From: Cryptomeria japonica | Lineage: Eukaryota; Streptophyta; Pinopsida; Cupressales; Cupressaceae | Assembly (NCBI RefSeq): GCF_030272615.1 | Contig: NC_081413.1 | Location: 564,262,010-564,326,009 of the forward strand | DNA: 64,000 bases | Direction: 5' to 3' | Shown here: piece by piece, positions 55,890 to 64,000 of the stretch | Numbering within the stretch: position 1 is the first letter of the stretch | How the letters are laid out: each line of letters starts with the position of its first letter | Notes under the pieces: model-generated | The model's input: only the letters and a program-made list of their open reading frames with translations | Database searches by the model: none | Told to the model about the DNA's origin: nothing | Translations under genes and position numbers: made by a program

Positions 55890-56070
55890 TGTGAGAACCC
55901 ATGAGCGCTCCATCAACCTCGATAGTCATATAACTGTTGACTTGGTGGTCAGCACCTCCTTGGGGACTCGTGGCATGGCTTAACCACCTCCCATGGGTTA
56001 GGTTAAATCTGGCGTTTGTATCGGACGTTGATAGTTTGATCTTTTGGCACAACCGCAAACAATTCCAACA
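55890..56070 (+). repeat. Short LTR-like segment, 181 bp
   Basis: Starts TGTGAGAACCC, ends AATTCCAACA, and is followed at once by a Met-tRNA primer site, as an LTR's right edge should be. At 181 bp it is in the range of small non-autonomous (TRIM-like) elements. A matching 3' copy was not found. Confidence 0.5.
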
Positions 56071-56071
56071 A

Positions 56072-56085
56072 TTGGTATCAGAGCC
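56072..56085 (+). promoter_or_regulatory. Primer-binding site of a plus-strand LTR element
   Basis: TTGGTATCAGAGCC, one base after the LTR-like segment's end, complementary to initiator tRNA-Met. Confidence 0.75.
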
Positions 56086-56089
56086 TTGG

Positions 56090-57062
56090 GTCATAGGTTA
56101 AATCTAGCATTTGTATATGATGTTGATCTTCATTCTCTAAGCAAGGAATGAGTTAGTTTATCGTTTCTTATTCACTTCAAAGATCAACCTTTCTATCATC
56201 ATGCTTGAGGCATGGATTTTAGCAAGTCATTGATTGATCATCGTCACTCACCTTCAACATCAAGATCACTTCACCCAATTCACTTCAAGGCATCTTCATT
56301 ATCATTCCTCAAGGCATTGGGATAGCATCATTCTTACTCATCATTGCCTTAAAAGTTCTTCAAACCTTGGACCTCCACAAGTCGTGGATTCTAGCAACTC
56401 AAGGATATAAGTTTTCACTCACCCTCCTAGGTCGTGAATTTTAGCAACTTGAAGATAAAAGTTTTCACTCGCCATTCTAGGTCGTGGATTTCAGCAACTC
56501 AAGGATAAAAGTCTCCTAGGTCATGGATTTGAGAAACTCGAGGATAATTCACTCGGATTTCATCACTCACTGATTTCACCAAGTGTAGAGTGACTTGTTC
56601 ATAGGGTTGACTTGGTGTTTCTTTCCTTTCATCATCTCTTAGACCTTGAACCATCTTCATCAAGCACTTCCTCATCTTTACCTATGGTCATCCACCTATT
56701 CACTTGACTGTTCATCACACCTAAGACTCACCTTGACTTGACCTAGAGGTTGCATTGTGAAGCATCACCCAATGACTACCTTGATTGCCACCTATCACTT
56801 GACTCTCACCTATCACTTGAGCACTTAGAGCTGAGAAGACTCCAAACTAGTCTAGAGGGGGACCTGACTACTACTAGACTGCCTCGCTTGATCACATCTT
56901 GACGACAAATGCATTACATCCCTTCACAAGCAAAAGGTTAAAGATAACAAAATTATTGCCAAACTAGACGACTAAGCTAAGACAACTACGCTAGAAAGCA
57001 AAAAGTAGGGGGGGGGGGGGGGGGACATTTGTAGTGGGGCGATGTGTGAAAACGTCACAACA
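56090..57062. mobile_element. Non-coding interior of a small LTR element / edge of another LTR
   Basis: No protein motif is seen. It includes three to four units of 'taggtcgtggattt(t/c)agca' with 'actcaaggataaaag' at 56370-56540, and a G17 run at 57008-57024. It ends in 'gatgtgtgaaaacgtcacaa' up to CACAACA at 57062. That ending is the exact reverse complement of the LTR start seen at 59746 and 28527, so either a minus-oriented LTR of that family starts here or the small element borrowed the end. Confidence 0.4.
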
Positions 57063-58270
57063 ATTATAACTAGCATTTTGATAATTTATAACATTTATTA
57101 TTATTTATACACACTACATTTAAAATGAAATAACAAAATTAGTTTTTTCTTTGTTTTAACAATCAGTACACTATTATTTACCTCCTGATTTCTTGCCGAG
57201 TTTCTCCCATTTTGAAATTGGATAATTAGATTCCATTTATACCTTTACAAATATCATGTAAATGGAATGCTAATATAGTCAAGAGAACCAATATAAATGT
57301 GGTATACATGGCAATTTGTGCATTGGAAGAAGATAGATGTGATGGCTTGCCTTACGAAGCCATGTTAATATTCTGATCACAGCACTCTTAACACTTTAGT
57401 TCAAAATTACAAAGGAAAACAACTGCAACTGATAAAAGTCTTGCCAAGGAAACTAAAAGCAAAACTCCAGAAAAACGCTTCAATTTGGAAATAATTCACT
57501 TAAGATCGAGTCTGTTATAAGAGAGAATGTGACTTAAGAATCTTGATGGCAAGCCATTCATTACATCTCATTTAAAACCATTGCTCCCAATAATTCCCAT
57601 AAATTTGGAAGCCTTCAGCCACTTACCCACAAGATGTTCTTTGTGAACTTGGAGCATTTGATGCATATAAGCATTCTTTGCTAAGAGTGCTGAGAGGCCG
57701 AGAAGCCAAGAAACATGATAATATGAGAGTAACCTGGGTAAACCCTTGGTTAATTCAAGAGTTTTTATTAAAGAACAAGCTCTACTTGAAGTATCAGAAA
57801 AATTAAATGATTTGCGATCACATGCATTAGGAGGCCAAGGCTGAGAAAAAATGTGAGAAATATTGTTTTTAATAAACACTTAGACAGAACAAAATCTTCA
57901 CTGATGAACCAAAGAGTCCAAGAGACTGTGGATTATGACAGTTGTCATATTGATGGGTTCTCAGGCTCTTTACCTCCTCGTGTAAAAGCAACAGTTGAAC
58001 CCTAAAGTCACAATAACCCAAGATAAGCTTAAGTACAAGAATAATGTGAAACAAACTTAGCAAAGACAAATGAAATAAAATTAAGCCAAACAAAGGACAG
58101 ATTAAAGCCACATGAATAAATCTCTAGAATCTAGGAAAAACACACAACTCTTTACTAACTAAATAGGAAGCTTAAAGACCCGAAGAATTTGAGGAGAAAT
58201 ACCAGAAATTTTTCAAGAAAAAGTAGAAGTCTCAAAGGAAAAAGTGACAAAAGTAGCGTTTCTCAAGTAT
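57063..58270. other. No gene recognised
   Basis: Short open frames only. Nothing with recognisable motifs or splice structure. A G-rich patch ('gacgggggaccacaag') begins at its right end. Confidence 0.4.
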
Positions 58271-58373
58271 CTAAGACGGGGGACCACAAGAACATGGGGA
58301 CATAGTTTCAAGGATAAATTTTACCAAATTTTGGGGATGAAATAGGGATGACTATTTAAATAACCTCAACAAA

Positions 58374-59440
58374 CTAAATACAATTAATATTTAAAAAAAG
58401 TATATGTAATAAGCTAAATTCACAATGGCAACTCTCCCCCTTTACCTTTTCAACAAGTTTTAGAATTTTTTCCTTAAAAACTACTTTTTTCAATCTTAAT
58501 GAATCAAATAGAGCAGCTTGTCCAATTTTGGAAAAGGGAGATATCCCTCCAAGGTTGCTAGTCCCAAAGACATTCAAGATACCACTTAGAGCCCTAGAGA
58601 TACGTCCCCATGGAATGTTGCACAAAAGCAGACAAATCAAAGATTTAACATCCACCAAAGATTAATAAGAATTGCAAGAATTTGGCTTTGAATTTGCAAA
58701 ATGGCCCCAATTTGGAAAATTAGATTGTTGGGTACAACATGGTGATATATTTTAGTAACAATTTCATTGGCATCCCAAAAGAAGCCCGAACTCTTTCTCA
58801 AAGTCCCTTTGCTACTTCTCCCACAAACATCTTTCTATTAGAAATACATTTATGAACCAATCAATGGTCACTCCAATAAGTGTGGCTAGGAATGATCACA
58901 ACCAATGGCATCATCACTTCACCCATTGGCCATCCAAATAGTTATATTTTGCAATGACACACTAGATTCAAACTCTTCTCCTTGAGAATTATTGATTTGG
59001 ACGTTACTTTGCTCTCTCAACATTATCAAACACATCTAATAACTCAAGCCTTCCTATGGTCTCAACAATCCATACCCCATTGCAATCACCTTCAAACTTC
59101 TTTTGCTCCAATCTTACTTGTCCTAGTGTCTTTGGCTCGATTTCCTCCAATGGCAATTCTTTGGTGCCGCGAATATTGTTTTTGTATCCTTCTCTCTCTT
59201 CTTCCACAAAGGATTCTTCAAACTCCATCTATGAATAGAGACTTCCCTTGGTTGGAGGTGGCTCTCCATCAACTTAGCAAATTCAACTGATTCTTCTACA
59301 GTGGCTCTCGACCTAACTTGGTAGATAAGATCAGCACTTCCTTCTTTAGGAAGTAGAAGTTGCCTAGCAACTTCAATCCACTCTTCTTCCATGAGTGTGG
59401 AATTTTTGCTAAAGTCAACTAGATTATTTGATTTCTTCAT
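58374..59440 (-). pseudogene. Unrecognised minus-strand protein remnant
   Basis: Open pieces on the minus strand follow each other: 'LMEEEWIEVARQLLLPKEGS', 'VRSRATVEESVEFAKLMESH' (59.44-59.25 kb), 'LEEIEPKTLGQVRLEQKKFE' and 'GRLELLDVFDNVERAK' (59.15-59.00 kb), then after a decayed stretch 'ILNVFGTSNLGGISPFSK' and 'LRLKKVVFKEKILKLVEKVK' (58.6-58.4 kb). The composition looks like real protein (mixed charge, amphipathic helices) but frames shift at about 59250 and elsewhere. I do not recognise the family. It could be a dead host gene fragment or the gag of an old element. Confidence 0.35.
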
Positions 59441-59745
59441 TCACAATTATGACTTAGCTTGTGCTTATGCTTTGGCATTCACTTCAACTTTGATTTGCAT
59501 TTCAGTTTTGAGATTATTTTGATTGATTTCTAAAGTTAATAGTTACATGTGCCTCCTTCATTCTTGTTCCACTAGTCTAAGAGATAACCTTATTTCACAA
59601 TCCACCACTTGACCATGTTGTTGTCTTTTCCTGCCTTTATTCAAGCTTAGTGCTAGTAAACTCTTGGGGTACAACATTGTTATTCACTCCTAACAATGCC
59701 CTTCTTCATAACATTGGCTTCATGTTCTCTTTTGACTCGAAGATG
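59441..59745. other. Spacer left of the large LTR
   Basis: Nothing recognised. It ends with AGATG directly before the LTR start, which would be the target duplication if the other end, outside this window, carries the same five bases. Confidence 0.4.
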
Positions 59746-60301
59746 TGTTGTGACGTATTCACACATCGCCCCATTGCAAATGGGGACCCCTGCTTTTTGC
59801 CTTCTGGGGTGTGTTTTCTAGGTCTTTTAGGGTTTTGTCTTTTAGCCTTTTCTTTTCGAGTGTCGCCAAGGGGATCACTAGGATGGCAGGCTCTGCTTGA
59901 GCCGAGGTGAGTCTTTGGGGCCCTAGAATTAGGGTTTCTTTGAGAGTCTTCCTTAGGGCCTGGTTTTGCTCTTGTTGCTAATTGTGTCTTGCTTGGTGAG
60001 TGAGTATCATCCTTGAAGGTCTGAGTTAGGTCAAGTTGGTGAGTGATAAAGTCTGGAATGTCATCCTGATCTTCAAATGCCCTGAAATTTGGCTAAGTCT
60101 GGAATGTCCTGATCCTGAAATTTGAATAAGTCTGGAAAACTGAAGAATCCTCCAAAAACTAGATTTTGCAATATAACTCCTGGAGGTCCGAAACCACTCT
60201 CAAACATCCTGACCGTATATATGGAATATAACCTAAAGTATAAGAAAGAATAAATGTTATATTCCATAAAATAATCCTGACGGAGAGTCCAAAATGTCAA
60301 A

Positions 60302-63300
60302 TTTCGCTCCTGACCCTTCCAAAGGGTCCAGAGCGAAATTCTCCATAAGACATTCTACTTTGACCAAAACCTAGAACTAACGCATTCCCAGGCTTGAATG
60401 AAGGTAAAAACGCTTGTTTGAATGAAGAAATGTGAAAATGAAGTCAGGATCTTGGCCAAGAATAGGGATTTCGCTCCTGACCCTTCTAAAGGGTCCAGAG
60501 CGAAAATCCTTGAAGACCTCAAATTCTCACTTATCAAGGCCAAATTTCTAGTTCCTAAGGCATGTTTGGAGGTATTTTTGAATGTTCTAGCCTTGTCAAG
60601 ATTGAAAGATGAAGGATTTTAGTCAAGAAGATGAATTTCGCTCCTGACCCTTCTAGAGGGTCCAGAGCGAAATTCTTGAAAACACTCATTTTTCCTTTAG
60701 CAAGAGTCAAGACCAAGGTGGAGATGCATAAGGAAGGATCTATGTTTGCCTCCCAGAGAGGATGAAAATCGGAAAAGTCAAGGATCCAACCCAAAACATG
60801 ATTTTCGCTCCTGACCCTTCCAAAGGGTCCAGAGCGAAAATCTTTGTAGCTCTCATTTCCTTTCAAATTTTGACTAAGTGTTGGTTTCTAGGGCATGTTG
60901 GGGGATGAATTGGTATGTTCTTGCCTTGAGATGGAGTTGATTGATTTTGAAGAACAAGATTTTGGCCTAAAGGAGAATTTCGCTCCTGACCCTTCCAAAG
61001 GGTCCAGAGCGAAATTCATCATAAACTTCATTTGCTACCTTGGTTGACCTTGAAACCTTCTTCCTCAGGTGGAAAATGATCTAATTTTGCTTCTTGAAGT
61101 GGTTTGAAGTTTGAAAAGTGAGTAATCTAGCCTAGAATGAGATTTTCGCTCCTAACCCTTCCAAAGGGTCCAAAGCAAAAATCTTCCTAAAGCTCATTTC
61201 CTCCCTAGTTTGACCAAATTTTGATTTGCAGAGCATCTTGAAAGGAAGGATGGACGTGTTTGGACTTTGGAAATGTGTGAGAGCTTTGAAAAAATCAAGG
61301 ATTCTAGCCAAGAAGGTGAATTTCACTCCTGACCCTTCCAAAGGGTCCAGAGCGAAATTCCTTGCAAGCCTATTCTTTTGACCTTGTTTTGGCTTAAGAC
61401 CTTATCCCTTGGGTGAAGAATGATGTCTAGTTGTCTTCTAGAGTGGATTGGAGTTGAAGAAATGGAGAATCAAGCCAAGAATGAGATTTTCTCTCCTGAC
61501 CCTTTCCAGAGCGAAAATCCTCCTAGACCTCATTTCTTTCCTTATTTGACTTAAATTTGATGTCCAAGGCATGATGAGAAGGAGAATGAACATGATCTTG
61601 CCTTTAAGAGTGTTTGGTAGCTATGAAACTGAAGGATTTTAGCCAAGAAAGGAAATTTCGCTCCTGACCCTTCCAAAGCGTCCAGAGCAAAATTCCTTAC
61701 AAGCCTACTTTTTGACCTTTCTTAGGCTTAAAACCTTGTTCCTAGGGCGAAGAGAGATGAGATTTTACCTTGCAATGAAGTTTCAAGTTGAAAGAATGAT
61801 GATTTTTGGTCAAGAATGAGATTTTCACTCCTGACCCTTCCAAAGGGTCCAGAGCGAATTTTCTCAAAACCTATCTTTTCCCTCAAATTTATGCCAAGTC
61901 TAGTGTGGGTCAAGATTAGAGGTGTCTTTAGGCATGTCCTTGAATGGTCAATAATTATCAAGTTTGAAGGAATTGAGCCAAATGATGAAAATCGCTCCTA
62001 ACCCTTCCAAAGGGTCCAAGGCGAAAATTCTTCAAACACCTATTTTCCCTTGCAAAATCAAGTCAAACTTGGGTTGGACATCAGAGGAGAAGTGTTTTCT
62101 AGCCTTTTGAGGTGAATTCAACTTGAAATGATGGAAGAATAAGCCTAAATTAAGAAATTCGCTCCTGACCCTTCCAAAGGGTCCAGAGCGAATTTTCTCT
62201 AAATCACCTTTTTTCCCAATTTTGTGCCAAGCCAAGTGCTGACTAGGGCGAGTTTTGATGGGAGAGGTCCTCAAGAATGACTTTGACTTAGCAATGATTA
62301 TCAAACTTGAAGAAATTGAGCCAAAAAGTGATTTTCGCTCTTGACCCTTCCAAAGGGTCCAGAGCGAAAATCTTAAAACCACCTATTTTCCTTGCAAGTC
62401 TAGTCAAACGTTAGGTTTTCATGGCTTGGATGGGTGCGAGGAGACATGTTCTTGCCTTTTGAAGTTAATTGGTGTTGAAAAATGATGCAAATTTGCCCAA
62501 ACCAAGGATTTCGCTCCTGACCCTTCCAAAGGGTCCAGAGCGAAAATCTTAGGATCACCTACTTTCTTTGCAAGACAAGTCAAAATTTTGATTTTTATGG
62601 CCTAGTTAGGAGTGAGGCAATGTGTCCTTAGTCTTGGAGGTGAATTCAAGTTGAAATGATGGAGGAATGAGCCTAAAACAAGATTTTCGCTCCTAACCCT
62701 TCCAAAGGGTCCAGAGTGAAAATCCTAAAACCCATCATTTTCTCTAAAATTTGTGCCAAGCCAAGCTTAGACGTAGGTAAGATAAGCCCTTAAGATTGCC
62801 TTTGAATGGATTTTGGCCACCAAAAATGTAGATTTTGAGCTAAGACAAGGATTTCGTTCCTGACCCTTCCAAAGGGTCTAGAGCGAAATCCTAGATAGGT
62901 CCTGTTCCTGGCTAAGTTTTTGAGCGAATTCTCCTTTTTGGGCCTTATGAAGATCAAACCAATGTTGCCAAGTTGAGGAGTGGATTCGATATGAGGGAGT
63001 CCAGATGAAGTGAAGTGGAGGAAGTGAAATTGAGTGTGAATAAGCAAGCAAAAATTGAAATTCGCTCCTGACCCTTCCAAAGGGTCCTAAGCAAAATTCT
63101 TCATCTACCTATTTCCTCCTTGTGTCAAGTCAAGACTTGGAGTCCTAAGGCGTAGTTGGGATGGAAGGATGTTACTTAGCCTTGCAAGATAGATTGGAGT
63201 GAAGAAAATGAAGGATCAAGGTTAAAACTTGAATTTCGCTCCTGACCCTTCCAAAGGGTCCAGAGCGAAATTCCCAAAATCACCTAGTTTGCCCATGAGG

Positions 63301-63590
63301 AAGGTCAAGTTGTGGACTCCTAGCCTTTGGTGAGGAAAAGGATAGCGTATGCTTGCCCTGGACGACATTTTGGGGTAGAGACATGATGGAATTTTTCCAA
63401 AAATGCAAAATTCGCTCCTGACCCTTCCAGAGGGTCCAAGGCGAAATCTTTTGAAACTACTATTTTTCACCTTGTTTGGGCCAGGCAAGGAGCTGGTTGT
63501 GAGGTGACATTGAAAAGAGGTCCAAGTTGGCCAGGATTGCTAATTTCGCTCCTGACCCTTCCAGAGGATCCAAGGCGAAATTCTTATAGG
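60302..63590. repeat. Palindromic satellite array, 20 copies, 167-177 bp period
   Basis: Each monomer carries a 37-bp imperfect palindrome: left arm TTTCGCTC, 2-base mismatch, GACCCTT; a 3-base loop; right arm AAGGGTC, 2-base mismatch, GAGCGAAA. The 'cgctcc' anchor (or its variant) lies at 60305, 60472, 60639, 60806, 60981, 61147, 61324, 61491, 61659, 61826, 61993, 62160, 62336, 62512, 62688, 62855, 63063, 63237, 63413 and 63547. The commonest step is 167, then 175-177. The spacers between palindromes are much less conserved than the palindromes. Reading frames through the array that repeat 'LDPLEGSGAK' or 'SGPFGRVRSE' are translations of the palindrome and are not proteins. Confidence 0.96.
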
Positions 63591-63599
63591 GCCTATCCC

Positions 63600-64000
63600 T
63601 GGAAAGAGTCTTGAACTAACTTCATTTTAATATCTTTTGTTAATGATTTAAGGTGTGAAATACTATGTTGAAATGAATTTATTATGTCCTTAATCATCTT
63701 TTGATTTGTTTTTGCAAATGAAAGAAGATCAAGCCAAGACAAGGATGACCTTCTCCAGTCCAGCATTTGAAGGAAAGGTACACCATCCATCCTGCACATC
63801 AAAGACAAAGGAGGTTAAAGCAAGGGTTCATTGAAGAAGCAGACAATTCCAGAAGAGTTAACTAAAGTTAGCTTCTTAGCATCATCAAATTGAATATCTA
63901 CCAAGTTGCAAGTGTCAGACAAGGTGGCATCCCAGTCATCACTCCTCATGTCGGATTGGTCCACCCTAGCGTGTCCAGATTCAATGTACCTGGCTCATCA
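63600..64000. other. LTR interior beyond the array
   Basis: Non-repetitive A-rich sequence after the last palindrome, presumably still within the large LTR. Nothing else recognised. Confidence 0.4.

Larger units (their letters stand above)
59746..64000 (+). mobile_element. Large LTR (start), continues past the window
   Basis: Starts TGTTGTGACGTATTCACAC, continuing with 'catcgccccattgcaaatgg'. This is the same start as the solo LTR at 28527 on the minus strand, including 'ggggaccccctactttttag'-like sequence. The downstream part differs and contains the 20-copy palindromic array (60.3-63.6 kb). No TATA box or LTR end was found before 64000, so only the U3 is in view. There is no coding content. 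Confidence 0.72.

Noticed and set aside
55934-57067. Minus-oriented solo LTR from 57062 to TGTTGAC at 55934
   Set aside because: A possible ATAAC repeat flanks both points, but three extra bases lie between the LTR end and the right copy, and the left point falls inside the 181-bp LTR-like segment. Not strong enough to call.
60355-63488. Repeated minus-strand peptides such as 'LDPLEGSGAK' and 'SGPFGRVRSE' as a repeat protein family
   Set aside because: Each is the palindrome of the satellite read in one of two frames. The frame breaks in every spacer, and the monomer length (167, 176) is not a multiple of three.
60302-63590. CRISPR array with palindromic repeats
   Set aside because: Spacers are about 130 bp, similar to one another and imperfectly periodic. 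This is a plant satellite in an LTR with no cas genes.

Overview
This is a gene-poor window from a nuclear plant genome that is almost entirely mobile DNA. The spliced host exons, Ty1/copia, Ty3/gypsy chromodomain, LINE, hAT and tRNA-SINE relics, the Met-tRNA primer sites (TGGTATCAGAGC) and the AT-rich spacers all fit a seed plant with a very large genome. A gymnosperm or conifer is my best inference, but nothing here proves it. No rRNA, tRNA, CRISPR or prokaryote-type gene is present.

Layout, left to right. 0-3.4 kb: a recent tandem duplication, a purine-rich (GA)n tract and AT-rich spacer. 3.47-4.67 kb: 3' end of a LINE on the minus strand, followed by a four-copy tandem repeat. 5.96-7.3 kb: a copia-type LTR fragment. 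8.0-8.8 kb: the only clear host gene, the last three exons of the spliceosomal cyclophilin-like protein CWC27 (plant CYP57) on the minus strand. Its presumed intron holds a tRNA-derived SINE with a 17-bp target duplication, and further right lies a decayed Ty3/gypsy relic (10.4-12.4 kb). 12.6-15.35 kb: a broken LINE with a zinc-knuckle ORF1 and an endonuclease ORF2. 15.4-20.1 kb: a copia element with one open frame broken only by five stop codons.

21.8-32.2 kb: a 10.4-kb minus-strand LTR-type insertion (target duplication CATGC). It lacks any visible polymerase and encodes a large uncharacterised gag-like protein. That gene is split by a 3.2-kb solo LTR (target duplication CCCAT) which carries a nine-copy 85-bp array. 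32.6 kb: copia reverse-transcriptase relic. 35.2-39.2 kb: a hAT transposon with a five-exon transposase. 40.9-48.2 kb: a full-length Ty3/gypsy chromodomain element (target duplication ATGTC) nested in an older copia element, whose integrase lies to the left and reverse transcriptase to the right.

49.6-50.5 kb: a tandem duplication, then a fold-back element whose arms contain a 5S rRNA-derived segment. 52.3-53.65 kb: another copia LTR fragment between direct repeats. 55.9-57.1 kb: a candidate small non-autonomous LTR element. 59.7-64 kb: the start of a large LTR of the same terminal family as the 25.3-28.5 kb solo LTR, here containing twenty copies of a 167-177 bp monomer, each carrying a 37-bp imperfect palindrome.

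The recurring theme is nesting, together with a group of large-LTR elements in which each LTR carries its own internal satellite upstream of the TATA box.
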